From contig NZ_OZ209244.1 in the NCBI RefSeq assembly GCF_964642095.1, forward strand, positions 2,480,001-2,544,000: DNA of 64,000 bases, written 5' to 3'. Under the pieces are notes generated by a model that was not told the DNA's origin, searched no databases, and saw only the letters and a list, made by a program, of their open reading frames with translations. The translations under genes were made by a program, and so were the position numbers. Shown piece by piece: positions 49,721 through 59,234 of the stretch (within the stretch, counting starts at the first letter, position 1; every line of letters starts with the position of its first letter). Source of the DNA: Fretibacterium fastidiosum (GTDB lineage: Bacteria; Synergistota; Synergistia; Synergistales; Aminobacteriaceae).

Positions 49721-51028
49721 ATGCTTACCCTTGTCTTCGCCGTCTTCGCAGCCCTGATGGCCGGATCGCTGGCTTGCGGCTACTCCATGCTCTGGGCGCT
49801 GGCCGCGGGGTTTGCCGGCTTCATGGGCGTGGGGCTGCGCCGGGGCTTCGCGCTCCCCTCGCTCCTCCGCATGGCCTGGAGGGGCGTGCGGGAGTCCCTC
49901 ATCGTCGTCCGCGTCATGCTGACGATCGGGGTCCTGACGGGGCTGTGGCGCGCTGCCGGGACCTTCGCCCTCCTCACCGCCTGGGGGCTCAGGCTGCTCT
50001 CGCCCTCGACGTTCATCCTGTCGGCCTTCCTCCTCTCCTGCACCCTCTCCTACGCCCTGGGGTCCTCCTTCGCCACGGCGGGGACCCTCGGCGTGGCGCT
50101 CATGACGGTGGCCCGCAGCGGGGGCGTGAACGAGTTGGCGGCTGCGGGGGCCATCCTGTCGGGCATCTACTTCGGCGACCGGGCCTCTCCCGCCTCCTCC
50201 TGCGCCAACCTCGTCGCCGCCCTCACCTCCATGGACCTCTACGACAACGTCAAGCTCATGATGCGGACCGCGTTCCTGCCCCTCCTCCTCGCGCTCGGCC
50301 TCCACGCGTGGCTCTCCTTCAAAAACCCCATGCTGGGCGGGGAGGGCGCGGTGCTGACGTCCCTGAACCTGGACTTCCACCTCAGCCCCTGGTGCGCCCT
50401 TCCGGCCCTCGTGATGCTGGTCCTGCCCCTCTTCAAGGTCAAGGTGCTCCACTCGTTCGGCGTCAGCATCCTCTGCGCGTTCCTCTGCGCCGTCCTCCTG
50501 CAGAGGACGGGGACGGCGGGGGCCCTGCGCTTCGCCCTCATGGGCTTCCACGCGCCGGAGGGCAGCGTCCGCGCGATCTTCAACGGAGGGGGCCTCGTCT
50601 CGATGCTGGAGATCAGCGCCGCCCTCATGATATCGGGCACCTTCGCCGGAATCTTCGACGGGACGGGAATCCTGAAGGGCCTTCAGTCCCGCCTCGTGCG
50701 CGCGATGGACGCGCTGGGGGCCTACCCCGTCACCCTGACCCTGGGGACCCTGGCGAACGCCGTCTTCTGCAATCAGACCGTCGCCGTCATGATGACGGTC
50801 CACGTCGTCCGGCACCCCTACGGGGAGCGGGGCCTGCCCCCCGCGGAACTCGCCCAGGACCTCGCGAACTCCGCGGTGATCACGGCAGGGATGGTGCCCT
50901 GGTGCATCGGCTGCTCCGTGCCCCTGACGATGATGGGCGCAGGAGCGGGGGCCGTCCCCTACGCCGCCTACGTCTACCTGCTGCCCCTCTGCTACCTCCT
51001 GACCCGCCGCCGCTGGTTCAAAGGCTGA
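49721..51028 (+). CDS. NhaC-type Na+/H+ antiporter family protein
   Basis: 435 residues and about 11 hydrophobic helices. SSFATAGTLGVALM, AILSGIYFGDRASPASSCANL and MVPWCIGCSVPLTMMG fit the NhaC/Na+:H+ antiporter superfamily (also seen in Mmp/Tet-like amino-acid/dicarboxylate exchangers). It may exchange Na+ with protons, or a carboxylate or amino acid; sequence alone does not decide. GGAG nine bases before the ATG. A convergent neighbour, ggt, follows 36 bases after the stop. Confidence 0.85.
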   Translation: MLTLVFAVFAALMAGSLACGYSMLWALAAGFAGFMGVGLRRGFALPSLLRMAWRGVRESLIVVRVMLTIGVLTGLWRAAGTFALLTAWGLRLLSPSTFILSAFLLSCTLSYALGSSFATAGTLGVALMTVARSGGVNELAAAGAILSGIYFGDRASPASSCANLVAALTSMDLYDNVKLMMRTAFLPLLLALGLHAWLSFKNPMLGGEGAVLTSLNLDFHLSPWCALPALVMLVLPLFKVKVLHSFGVSILCAFLCAVLLQRTGTAGALRFALMGFHAPEGSVRAIFNGGGLVSMLEISAALMISGTFAGIFDGTGILKGLQSRLVRAMDALGAYPVTLTLGTLANAVFCNQTVAVMMTVHVVRHPYGERGLPPAELAQDLANSAVITAGMVPWCIGCSVPLTMMGAGAGAVPYAAYVYLLPLCYLLTRRRWFKG

Positions 51029-51064
51029 GGGCGGGGAGAGGCCCCGTCCCCTCCCCCGGCCCGA
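51029..51064. terminator. Possible convergent terminator, nhaC / ggt
   Basis: GGGCGGGG and CCCCGTCCC arms (about 51029-51050) with a short loop form a plausible stem between two convergent genes. No U tract on either strand. Confidence 0.35.
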
Positions 51065-52690
51065 TCACCAGGCCGCGACGCAGCCGTCCGTGCGCGGCTC
51101 CGTGGCTCCAACCAGCGAGCCGTCCTCCGTCCGCCAGATGCTCTGTCCCCGCCCGAAGCCGTTCGAGGACACCTCGGGCACGACCTCGTGCCCCATGGCC
51201 TCCAGGGCCTGAGCCTCCGACGCGGGGAAGCCCGGCTCCACGGCGACCTTCATCCCGCCGGTCCACTGCCAGCGCGGTGCGTCCAGCGCCTCCTGCGGGT
51301 TCATGCCGAAGTCAACGACGTTCATCACCACCTGGACGTGCCCCTGTGGCTGCATGAAGCCGCCCATCACGCCGAAGGGCCCGACGGGCCTCCCCTCCCG
51401 CGTCAGAAAGGCCGGAATGATGGTGTTGTAGGGCCGCTTGCGCCCGGCGATGACGTTGGGGTGATCCGGGTCCAGGGAGAAGCAGTGTCCGCGGTTGTTG
51501 AGCCCGATGCCCGTCCCGGGGACGACCACGCCCGAACCGAAGCCCATGTAGTTGCTCTGGATGAAGGAGACCATGCAGCCCTCGCCGTCGGCCGTCGCGA
51601 AGTACACCGTGCCGCCCGGCATGGGGTCCCCCGCGCTGCGGTCCTCGGCCCGGCCCTCGATCAGCCGGCTGCGGGCCGCGCCGTAGGCGTCTGCCAGAAG
51701 CTCCTTCACGGGGACGGGGCTGAAGCGCTGGTCCGCCACGTAGCGATGGGCGTCGGCAAACCCCAGCTTGATGGCCTCGATCTGGCGGTGGAAGGTTTCG
51801 GCGTCGTCCCGCGCCCGGAAGTCGAAGTTCTTCAGGATGCTGAGGGCCATGAGGGCGCAGATGCCCTGCCCGTTGGGCGGGATCTCCCACACGTCGTAGC
51901 CCCGGTAGCTCACGGACACGGGGTCCACCCACTCCGGCTCGAAGGCGGCGAGGTCCTCCAGGGTGTAGAAGCCGTCCGTCACCCGCGAGAAGGCCACGAT
52001 CCCCGCCGCGAGCGCACCCCGGTAGAAGTCCTCCCCCCCGCTTTCGGCGATGCCCTCCAGGGTCTTCGCGTGGTCCTCCAGCCGCACCACCTCCCCCGCA
52101 CGGGGCGCCCGCCCCAGGGGGCAGAAGGTGGGGAGCCAGGCGAAGAACTCCGGCGAGCGGAGGACCTTGAACCGCTCAAAGGCCCTGGCCCAGTTGAAGG
52201 CCACGTTGGCAGAAACGGCGTACCCGCCCCGAGCGTACTCGATGGAGGGGGCAAGGACCCTCGCCAGGGGCAGGCGCCCCATCCTGCGGGAGAGCTCGCA
52301 CCAGACCGCTACCGCTCCGGGCACCGTAGCCGCCCCCCAGCCGTTCACGGGGTTCCTCTTCCAGCCCCGTTCCCGCCAGGCGTCCAGCGACCAGGCCAGG
52401 GGGGCGAAGCCGCTGCCGTTGATGCCATGGAGCCGACCGTCCTTCCAGACGAGGGCGAAGGCGTCGCTGCCGAGGCCGTTGCTGGTGGGCTCCACCACCG
52501 TCAGGGACGCCGCCGTGGCGATGGCGGCGTCCACGGCGTTGCCCCCCTCCTTCAGGACGGCCAGCCCCGCCTGGGCCGCAAGGGGCTGAGAGGCGGCGAC
52601 CATCCCGCGGGAGCCGTAGACCACGTTACGGCGCGACGCATAGCGATAGCGCTGCGGGTCAAAGCGCAGGACGTTGGACGTACAGGACAA
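51065..52690 (-). CDS. ggt: Gamma-glutamyltransferase family protein
   Basis: 541 residues. Ntn-hydrolase that cuts its own chain; the nucleophile would be the Thr in GDPMPGGTVYFATADGEG. MVAASQPLAAQAGLAVLKEGGNAVDAAIATA, NGLGSDAFALVW and VPGTGIGLNNRG are diagnostic. Transfers or hydrolyses gamma-glutamyl groups, or acts as a related acylase. No signal peptide is seen, so it may be cytoplasmic. TTG at 52690 is preferred (AAGGAG eight bases upstream); the GTG at 52699 overlaps that binding site. Confidence 0.9.
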   Translation of the reverse strand: MSCTSNVLRFDPQRYRYASRRNVVYGSRGMVAASQPLAAQAGLAVLKEGGNAVDAAIATAASLTVVEPTSNGLGSDAFALVWKDGRLHGINGSGFAPLAWSLDAWRERGWKRNPVNGWGAATVPGAVAVWCELSRRMGRLPLARVLAPSIEYARGGYAVSANVAFNWARAFERFKVLRSPEFFAWLPTFCPLGRAPRAGEVVRLEDHAKTLEGIAESGGEDFYRGALAAGIVAFSRVTDGFYTLEDLAAFEPEWVDPVSVSYRGYDVWEIPPNGQGICALMALSILKNFDFRARDDAETFHRQIEAIKLGFADAHRYVADQRFSPVPVKELLADAYGAARSRLIEGRAEDRSAGDPMPGGTVYFATADGEGCMVSFIQSNYMGFGSGVVVPGTGIGLNNRGHCFSLDPDHPNVIAGRKRPYNTIIPAFLTREGRPVGPFGVMGGFMQPQGHVQVVMNVVDFGMNPQEALDAPRWQWTGGMKVAVEPGFPASEAQALEAMGHEVVPEVSSNGFGRGQSIWRTEDGSLVGATEPRTDGCVAAW

Positions 52691-52748
52691 GGCGATCACT
52701 CCTTGGCAAAAGATAAGGAAGGAGCCCTCCGACGAAGGGCAACGGGGC

Positions 52749-53330
52749 CTATTGGGCTGCCAAAAGCCCCCTCAGGAGCAGCCCCATCAGGGCGGCGAAG
52801 AGGATCAGGAGCTGGGGGTAGGCCTTGAAGGGCCTGAGCCTGGAGAGCGCAAGGCAGAGGAAGGCCAGGGCGATCAGGGCCAGCCTGGGCAGCATGGCGC
52901 GGAGGGAGGAGGGTGCGGGCAGCAGGGGGCGGGCCAGCGTGCAGAAGGCAACGAACAGGAGCCCGGCCACCGCGGGGCGCAGGCCCTTTTCAAAGGCGGC
53001 GATCCGCCCCTGCGCCCTCTGGGAGGCGCGGGAGATTAGCCACAGCAGGAGGGCGATGGCCAGGAGCGGCGCCCCCACCACCGCCGCGCTGGCCCCCAGG
53101 GAGCCCCAGAACCCCGCCATGCGGTAGCCGACGAACGTCGCGGAGTTCAAGGCCACGGGGCCAGGCGTCATCTGCGCCAGAGCCACCGTCTGGCCGAACA
53201 TCTCCTCCGTCAGCCACGGGTGCAGCTCCACCAGCTCTCGGTGAATGAAGGGGATCGTCGCGAGGCCACCGCCGAAGGCGCCCAGGGCCACCTTGGCAAA
53301 GACGCCCATCAAGAGCAGGACCGTGCTCAT
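52749..53330 (-). CDS. chrA: Chromate transporter, short-chain subunit 2
   Basis: 193 residues with about six helices. FGGGLATIPFIHRELVE and LAQMTPGPVALNSATFVGYRMAG are the CHR family core. Short-chain CHR proteins come as pairs that together correspond to full-length ChrA, and this is the second partner. The start ATG overlaps the first partner's stop (ATGA). Substrate is an anion such as chromate or sulfate; actual substrate unknown. Confidence 0.9.
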   Translation of the reverse strand: MSTVLLLMGVFAKVALGAFGGGLATIPFIHRELVELHPWLTEEMFGQTVALAQMTPGPVALNSATFVGYRMAGFWGSLGASAAVVGAPLLAIALLLWLISRASQRAQGRIAAFEKGLRPAVAGLLFVAFCTLARPLLPAPSSLRAMLPRLALIALAFLCLALSRLRPFKAYPQLLILFAALMGLLLRGLLAAQ

Positions 53331-53881
53331 GACGCCCGCCCTCCTCCGGGGAGGAAGCGCCCGCCCAGGATCGAGACCAGCCCTCCCGCGGCCAGGGCGA
53401 TGAAAGGATTGACGTCCCAGACGAACAGGAGCCCCACCGTCGTCGCGAAGGCAAGCGCCTGGGGGACGCCCTTCAGCACGGAGGAGCGGATCATCTTCCA
53501 CAGGGAATTCCACACCACCACGACCACCCCCGCCGTCGCCCCAAGGAAGAAGGAGATCATCCAGGGGTTCTTCAGGTGTTCGATGATGAGGGAGGACAGG
53601 AAAAGGATGCTGAGGAACGGGGCCGTCGCCGTCCCCAGGACGGCCGTGACGGCGGCGGGAAGGCCGCCCATGGCCCTGCCCGCGACGAAGGAGAGGTTCG
53701 TGGCGATGGGGCCGGGCACCGCCGTCGCCAGGACGATCATGTCCGCGATCTCCTCGTCGGTGAACTCGCCCGTGGCCCGGACCTCGGCCTCGATCACGCC
53801 CAGCATCACGATGCCCCCGCCTATGGTAAACGCGCCGATCCGAAAGAACCTCACGTAGATGGACCACAGCCTTTTAAACAT
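53327..53881 (-). CDS. chrA: Chromate transporter, short-chain subunit 1
   Basis: 184 residues, five to six helices. FRIGAFTIGGGIVMLGVIE and LATAVPGPIATNLSFVAGRAM are the CHR core in this partner. ATG at 53881 with GAGG upstream. The frame extending to 54556 is an antisense-like shadow over miaB. Forms a two-gene CHR transporter with the following gene. Confidence 0.9.
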   Translation of the reverse strand: MFKRLWSIYVRFFRIGAFTIGGGIVMLGVIEAEVRATGEFTDEEIADMIVLATAVPGPIATNLSFVAGRAMGGLPAAVTAVLGTATAPFLSILFLSSLIIEHLKNPWMISFFLGATAGVVVVVWNSLWKMIRSSVLKGVPQALAFATTVGLLFVWDVNPFIALAAGGLVSILGGRFLPGGGRAS

Positions 53882-54006
53882 CGAAGAACCTCGCCCTCCC
53901 GAAGGCCCTGCCCCGCGGCCGGACGCCGGAGGGCCGAAAGAATTTCGTGCCGCGACGGCACCCGGCTCCGCCCCTGCCTCCCTGCAGACGGAGCCAGTAT
54001 ATCCCA

Positions 54007-55320
54007 CTAAACCGTCTCCCCGTGCAGGCACCAGGACTCCGCCTCCGTGATCCGCACGTCGACGAAGCGTCCCAGGAGCGCCTCGTCGCCGGGGAAGATC
54101 ACGACCTTGTCCGTGGGCGTTCGGCCCTGGAGCAGGCCCGTGCCCCGCGGCGCACGGCCGTCCGCCAGGACGCGGTACGTGCGGCCCTGGAGAGCCCGGT
54201 TGATGGAGAGCGTGATCCCGTCCTGCAGCTCGTTGAGCCGCGTCAGGCGATCGAGTCGCACCTCCTGGGGCAGGGCTCCGGGCATCGTGGCGGCCGGCGT
54301 GCCCTCCCGCTCGGAGTAGGCCGCGCTGTGCACCAGGTCGAATCGGATCTCGGAGAGCGCGCTCAGCGAGTCCTCGAAATCCTCCTCCGTCTCCCCGGGA
54401 AAGCCGACGATCAGGTCCGTGGTCAGCCCCAGCTCGGGCAGGGCCCCGCGCACCATCTCCACCTTCTCGACGAACTCCTGGCGCGCGTACCTGCGGTTCA
54501 TCCTCTTCAGGACCCTGTCGCTCCCCGACTGGATGGGCAGGTTGAGCGAGGGGCACACCGCCGGCTCCTCCGCCATCACGTCCACGATGTCCCGCGTGAA
54601 GTCCTGGGGCAGGGAGGTGACGAAGCGCACCCGATCCAGCCCCGGCGTCCGCGCCACGCTCCGCAAGAGCTCCGCGAAGGTCGGCCCGCCGCTCAGGTCC
54701 CTACCGTAGCTGTTGACGTTTTGGCCCAGCAGCGTGACCTCCCGCACGCCGTCCTCCACCAGCGCCCGGACCTCGTTCAGGACGTCCGGGGCGGGGCGGG
54801 ACAGGAAGCGCCCCCGCACGTAGGGCACGATGCAGTAGGTGCAGAAGTTGTCGCAGCCGTAGGCGATGGTCACGTAGGCCCGCCAGGGGTTCTCGCGGCG
54901 CGCCGTCACCTCGTCCAGCTCGAAGAACTCCCGCGGGTCCACGTCCAGCAGGTCCAGCTTCACGTCCTCCGCCACGACGCGCTCCAGCCCGTCCGGCAGC
55001 ATGCCGATGTGCCGCGGCCCCGACACGAGGCGCACCCAGGGGAAGCGCGACAGCGCGCGTTTCCCCAGGCTCTGCGCGATGCAGCCCGTCAGCGCCAGGA
55101 CGGGGCGGCGGCCGGCCCTCCAGGACGCCTCGTAGCGCCCCAGGTCGCTCCACACCTTCTGTTCGGCCTTGGCGCGGACGCTGCAGCCCGTGATGACCAC
55201 CAGGTCCGCGTCCTCCTCCTCCGCCTCCCGCCAGCCCCGCCGCATGAGCGCCGTGCGGACCCGGTCGCTGTCGTAGACGTTCATCTGACAGCCGTAGACC
55301 TTCATGCAAAAACGATGCAA
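54007..55320 (-). CDS. miaB: tRNA-2-methylthio-N6-isopentenyladenosine methylthiotransferase MiaB
   Basis: 437 residues. A radical-SAM enzyme that adds a methylthio group to i6A37 in tRNAs that read U-starting codons. The N-terminal UPF0004 domain (HRFCMKVYGCQMNVYDSDR), the CxxxCxxC radical-SAM motif in YGCDNFCTYCIVPYVRG, then LGQNVNSYG and TTDLIVGFPGETEEDF, and the C-terminal TRAM domain are present. TTG at 55320 gives the family N-terminus and has GGGAGG five bases upstream; an ATG five codons later is too short. 15 bases after purB. Confidence 0.95.
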   Translation of the reverse strand: MHRFCMKVYGCQMNVYDSDRVRTALMRRGWREAEEEDADLVVITGCSVRAKAEQKVWSDLGRYEASWRAGRRPVLALTGCIAQSLGKRALSRFPWVRLVSGPRHIGMLPDGLERVVAEDVKLDLLDVDPREFFELDEVTARRENPWRAYVTIAYGCDNFCTYCIVPYVRGRFLSRPAPDVLNEVRALVEDGVREVTLLGQNVNSYGRDLSGGPTFAELLRSVARTPGLDRVRFVTSLPQDFTRDIVDVMAEEPAVCPSLNLPIQSGSDRVLKRMNRRYARQEFVEKVEMVRGALPELGLTTDLIVGFPGETEEDFEDSLSALSEIRFDLVHSAAYSEREGTPAATMPGALPQEVRLDRLTRLNELQDGITLSINRALQGRTYRVLADGRAPRGTGLLQGRTPTDKVVIFPGDEALLGRFVDVRITEAESWCLHGETV

Positions 55321-55334
55321 GGCCGCCTCCCGCG

Positions 55335-56633
55335 TCAATCCCCGTCGAAGCGGGCGAAGATGTCGTCCACCCAGCGCGCGTAGAAGTCGCTCTCGAAGAG
55401 GGCCTCGATGCGCTCCGGCGCCACGAGGCCCTGGATGCGCCCGTCGCGCAGCAGGAGGTCCAGGAAGCGTCCCTCCCCCGCCGCCGTCCTCATGGCGTTC
55501 TCCTGCACGACGGCGTAGGCCGCCTCCCGCGACAGGTTGAGCTCGTCCAGCAGGAAGGTCAGGACGCGCTGGCTGTAGACCAGCCCGCCCGTCATGTCGA
55601 TGTCCTCCCTCACGCGGGCCTCGTCCACCACGAGGCCCGTGAGGATACCGGTCATGCTTCGCGCCATGAAGGCGGCGATGTTGAGGGCGTCCGGCCAGAT
55701 CACGCGCTCCGCCGAGGAGTGGCTGATGTCGCGCTCGTGCCAGAGCGCCACGTTCTCCATGGCCGTCAGGGCATAGCCGCGCAGGAGGCGCGACATCCCG
55801 CAGACGCGCTCGCACTTGATGGGGTTTCGCTTGTGGGGCATGGCGCTCGACCCCTTCTGGCCCGCGCCGAAGGGCTCGAAGGCCTCCCGGACCTCCGTGC
55901 GCTGCAGGTTGCGGACCTCGAGGGCCATGCGCTCCAGGGTGCAGCCGAAGACCGCGAGGGCGTTCATCATCTCGGCGTGGCGGTCCCGCTGCAGGATCTG
56001 GTTCGAGATGCGCGCCGGCTCAAGCCCCAGCAGTTCGCACACGCGAGCCTCGAGAGCAGGGGAGCTCATCGCGTAGGTGCCCACCGCGCCCGATATCTTG
56101 CCGCTCGACACGTGCCGCTTCGCCAGCTCGAGCCGCTCGCGGTCGCGCTGCAGCTCCGCGTGCCAGTTCAGAAACTTCAGGCCCAGGGTCATCGGCTCCG
56201 CGTGGATCCCGTGGGTGCGCCCGACGCAGGGCAGGCGCTTGTAGCGGCGGGCCAGGCTCATCACCGCGCCGTCCAGCTCGTCCAGCGCCTTCAGGATGAT
56301 GTCCATGGAGTCGCGCAGCATGATGGAGCTCGCCGTGTCCAGCACGTCGCTGCTCGTCATGCCCAGGTGCAGGTAGCGCCCGTTCTCGCCCACGTTTTCC
56401 GCCACGGCGCTGACGAAGGCCACGACGTCGTGCTGCGTCACCCGCTCGATCTCGTGGACGCGCTCCACGGAAAAGCGCGCGTTGGCCTCGATGTCCAAAA
56501 GCGCCTCCTCCGGGACGCGCCCCATCTCGCACCACGCCCGCGCCGCCGCAAGCTCCACCTTCAGCATCACGTTCAGGCGGTTCTCCTCAGTCCAGAGCGC
56601 GTCAACGTCCCGCTCCGCATACCGTTCGATCAC
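55335..56633 (-). CDS. purB: Adenylosuccinate lyase
   Basis: 432 residues. Cleaves SAICAR and adenylosuccinate in purine synthesis. HDVVAFVSAVAEN, LGMTSSDVLDTA, TRTHGIHAEPMTLG-like (GRTHGIHAEP) and the superfamily signature GSSAMPHKRNP (near 261-271) are present. GTG at 56633 with GAGGAGG about 11 bases upstream. miaB follows at once. Confidence 0.97.
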   Translation of the reverse strand: MIERYAERDVDALWTEENRLNVMLKVELAAARAWCEMGRVPEEALLDIEANARFSVERVHEIERVTQHDVVAFVSAVAENVGENGRYLHLGMTSSDVLDTASSIMLRDSMDIILKALDELDGAVMSLARRYKRLPCVGRTHGIHAEPMTLGLKFLNWHAELQRDRERLELAKRHVSSGKISGAVGTYAMSSPALEARVCELLGLEPARISNQILQRDRHAEMMNALAVFGCTLERMALEVRNLQRTEVREAFEPFGAGQKGSSAMPHKRNPIKCERVCGMSRLLRGYALTAMENVALWHERDISHSSAERVIWPDALNIAAFMARSMTGILTGLVVDEARVREDIDMTGGLVYSQRVLTFLLDELNLSREAAYAVVQENAMRTAAGEGRFLDLLLRDGRIQGLVAPERIEALFESDFYARWVDDIFARFDGD

Positions 56634-56735
56634 TCTAAAACATCCTCCTCACAGGGGGCGCCGAATCCGCCGGGTGCCCGCCCTCCGACGCAAAGACGCG
56701 GCAGAGGACGCGCTCAGGCGTTTCATCGCGCTCCC

Positions 56736-57341
56736 TCAAAACTCAGGCGATGGGCTTCGCCCGGCCTCGCCTGCCCCGCGCGCTCCCCCCTCCAGCCGGC
56801 GGTACGACGGGGCGCGGCAGGGCCGCTCCGCCAGCCACCTCTCCCGGACGGCGCCGAGGAACCCGTCGTAGGCGCCGCTCTTGAAGTCGGGAAACGTGTA
56901 GTCGAAGCTCGTCCACCGTCCGAACCGGAAGCGCATCGTCACCTCGGCGTAGACGCCGTCCCGAAGCCAGATGCGGTGCGCGTGGTCCTTGGTGGAGGCC
57001 AGGACGAGGCGCGCGCCGTCCACGTAGCCGGGATCGACGTTGACGGCCCGCGGGGTCCGGCTCCGGGCCTCGACGGCGCAGGACTGACGCTTCCAGTCCG
57101 CCAGCCCTCCCGCCCCCACGAGGCCGGGGAAGCAGAGGAAGGTCCGCACGAGGCGCGGCGCGATGTCACGATAGTAGTCCGTCAAGGTGAAGGGGACAGG
57201 CTCCCCCACGAGGTCCGGCACGCCCCAGAGCTCCGACAGGGCCTCCAGGGTCCACCGCAGCCGCCCCTCGTCGCCATCGGGCCAGAGGACGCCTGCGATG
57301 CGCTTCACCGGCGGCCCGTCCCGACGATCGGCGTCAGGCAT
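56736..57341 (-). CDS. DUF4416 family protein
   Basis: 201 residues, function unknown. DUF4416 hallmarks: DYYRDIAPRLVRTFLCF, GYVDGARLVLASTKDHAHRI, and FGRWTSFDYTFPDFKS. Found in Synergistota, Thermotogota and deltaproteobacteria. The start ATG at 57341 overlaps the stop of the next gene by eight bases. The C-terminus is a Gly/Arg-rich tail. Confidence 0.8.
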   Translation of the reverse strand: MPDADRRDGPPVKRIAGVLWPDGDEGRLRWTLEALSELWGVPDLVGEPVPFTLTDYYRDIAPRLVRTFLCFPGLVGAGGLADWKRQSCAVEARSRTPRAVNVDPGYVDGARLVLASTKDHAHRIWLRDGVYAEVTMRFRFGRWTSFDYTFPDFKSGAYDGFLGAVRERWLAERPCRAPSYRRLEGGARGAGEAGRSPSPEF

Positions 57342-58308
57342 CGAGCCCGCCCCGCTCCGCTTCCGGTCCATCGGGCCGCACCTGTCCCGGCGTCAGGAGG
57401 GCCATCGTCTGGGGGCCTATGGCCTTCAGGACCTCGTCCTCCTTCTTCGGGGCGTCGGTCTTCCTGCGCCCGCGCCTCCTGGGCGCCTCCGGCTCCCCGT
57501 CGTCCTTCGTCCTCCTGCGCCGCTTGGGCTCGGCGGCCGGCGGCAGCCCCTCCACGCAGAGGTAGCCCAGGAAGCGCCCCTGCCACTCGCAGGGCCAGGA
57601 CTGCCCCTTGAAGCCCTCCGGCGGGGCGTCCACGCGGCGCCACGAGGCCCCCCCGGACTCCAGGACGGTCGTCCAGCGGCGGCCCACGGCGGCCCACCAG
57701 GAGATGTCCTGCGCCTCCGCCAGGTCCCCGGTGCAGTCGTCCACGATGAAGACGTCCCGATCGACGCGGCGAAAGGTCAAGTAGCAGGGCCGTTCCCTGC
57801 CCTCCAGCTCCACGATGAACTCGTCCTTCTCAGGGAGGTCCGCCACGCTGAGCCGCTCCAGGTCCGACCCGAACGCCTCCGCCGCCGCCCGGTTCAGCTT
57901 CACGCCCGTCCGGGCGCACAGGGCAAAGGGGACGGGGGCCTCCCACCACTCCGGATACTCCGGCTCCGTCCGGCTGACGGCTTCGCTTATCGTCGCCGTG
58001 CGGGCGCCGCGCCGCTCCAGGACCAGGGCTTGGAGCACGTCCGGGTTCGGCAGGCCCTCCGGCTCCAGGGGGCGGAACAGTCCGTCCCTCGCCAGGGCCG
58101 GCAGGTCGCGCACCGGCGCCTCCGCCTTTCCCCGCTCCACGAGGAGCACCAGCTGCTCCTTCGAGAGGACGATGGGGTCCGCGCCGTCGGGCAGGTAGAC
58201 GCCATAGTCCAACATCAGGCCGTACATCGCCCTGAGGAAGACCAAAAGCGGCGAGCTTCGCGACAGCGACCGAAGCCGCTCCGCCTCCGCCTCCCGCGCC
58301 GCGGTCAT
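57334..58308 (-). CDS. Unknown protein with basic tail, beside ftsY
   Basis: 324 residues, unrecognised. Residues about 130-190 (FALCARTGVKLNRAAAEAFG, then FIVELEGRERPCYLTF) look like a PAS fold, but only weakly. The C-terminus from 255 is strongly basic and low complexity (KRRRRTKDD...RRRGRRK), which may contact nucleic acid or ribosomes. Its ATG overlaps the ftsY stop (ATGA), so it is co-translated with ftsY. Its partner downstream is the DUF4416 gene. No function is inferred. Confidence 0.6.
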   Translation of the reverse strand: MTAAREAEAERLRSLSRSSPLLVFLRAMYGLMLDYGVYLPDGADPIVLSKEQLVLLVERGKAEAPVRDLPALARDGLFRPLEPEGLPNPDVLQALVLERRGARTATISEAVSRTEPEYPEWWEAPVPFALCARTGVKLNRAAAEAFGSDLERLSVADLPEKDEFIVELEGRERPCYLTFRRVDRDVFIVDDCTGDLAEAQDISWWAAVGRRWTTVLESGGASWRRVDAPPEGFKGQSWPCEWQGRFLGYLCVEGLPPAAEPKRRRRTKDDGEPEAPRRRGRRKTDAPKKEDEVLKAIGPQTMALLTPGQVRPDGPEAERGGLDA

Positions 58309-59234
58309 CGCCCCGCCTCGCCTTCCATCAGCGCCGCCGCGAACTCGGCCGGGTCAAAGGGGCTGAGGTCCTCCGGGGCCTCGCCCAGGCCGATGCAGCG
58401 CACGGGGATGCGGAGTCTGCGGGCGATGGCCAGCACCACGCCCCCCTTCGCCGTGTTGTCGTACTTCGTGAGCACGATGGAGGAGACGGGGAGGATGGAG
58501 TTGAAGGTCTCCGCCTGCGCGACGGAGTTCTGCCCCAACACCGCGTCCAGCACCAGGACCGTCTGAACCCGGTCCTCTCCCGCCTCCCGCACCAGCACCC
58601 GCTGGATCTTCCGCAGCTCTTCCATCAGGTTGTGCTTGTCGTGGAGGCGGCCCGCCGTGTCCACGATGAGGAGGTCCGCGCCCGCGCTTCGCGCGGCCTG
58701 CCAGGCGTCGAAGGCCACCGCCGCGGGGTCGCTGCCCTGTCCCTGGGCGACGACGCGCACCCCCACCCGCTCGCCCCATATCTGCAGCTGCTCCACCGCC
58801 GCCGCCCGAAAGGTGTCCGCCGCGGCCAGCACGACGCCCTTCCCCTGCCCCTTGAACTGCAGAGCCAGCTTCCCGGCCGAGGTGGTCTTGCCGCTGCCGT
58901 TGACCCCCACCATCAGGAGCACCTGGGGGGCGGGCTCCGTCTCGAAGGGCTTCCCCATCCCGGGGACGGACAGGAGCTCCGCCGTGATCCTCTCGACGAA
59001 GACGTCCCGCAACGCCTCCGGCGAAGCGATGCCGCGGGCCCGAACCTCCCCCTTCAGGGATTCCACCAGCTCCTCGGACAACTCGACCCCGACGTCCCCG
59101 GCGATCAGCCGGTCCTCCAGCTCCTCCCAGAAGGCATCGTCAAAGGAGCTCCCTGAGAACAGCCTCGCAATGCCGCCGCTCCAGCGCTCCTTGACGCCCT
59201 TCAGCCCCTCCTTCAGACGCGCAAAAAACGCCAT
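58305..59234 (-). CDS. ftsY: Signal recognition particle receptor FtsY
   Basis: 309 residues. SRP receptor; GTPase that docks Ffh-ribosome complexes on the membrane. N domain (1-about 90), then the G domain with GVNGSGKTTSAGKLA, DTAGRLHDKHNLMEEL, and LTKYDNTAKGG. Lacks the acidic A domain of E. coli, like many bacteria. Starts right at the ricT stop (TAAATG). Confidence 0.97.
   Translation of the reverse strand: MAFFARLKEGLKGVKERWSGGIARLFSGSSFDDAFWEELEDRLIAGDVGVELSEELVESLKGEVRARGIASPEALRDVFVERITAELLSVPGMGKPFETEPAPQVLLMVGVNGSGKTTSAGKLALQFKGQGKGVVLAAADTFRAAAVEQLQIWGERVGVRVVAQGQGSDPAAVAFDAWQAARSAGADLLIVDTAGRLHDKHNLMEELRKIQRVLVREAGEDRVQTVLVLDAVLGQNSVAQAETFNSILPVSSIVLTKYDNTAKGGVVLAIARRLRIPVRCIGLGEAPEDLSPFDPAEFAAALMEGEAGR

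Noticed and set aside
49774..51357. A long plus frame of 527 codons overlapping the antiporter and ggt
   Set aside because: Arg/Pro/His-rich frame shifted relative to a convincing membrane protein; it has no hydrophobic segments or motifs.
53882..54556. N-terminal extension of the chromate transporter subunit into miaB
   Set aside because: The extra residues are Arg/Gly/Pro shadow sequence. ATG at 53881 begins a standard CHR N-terminus with a binding site.
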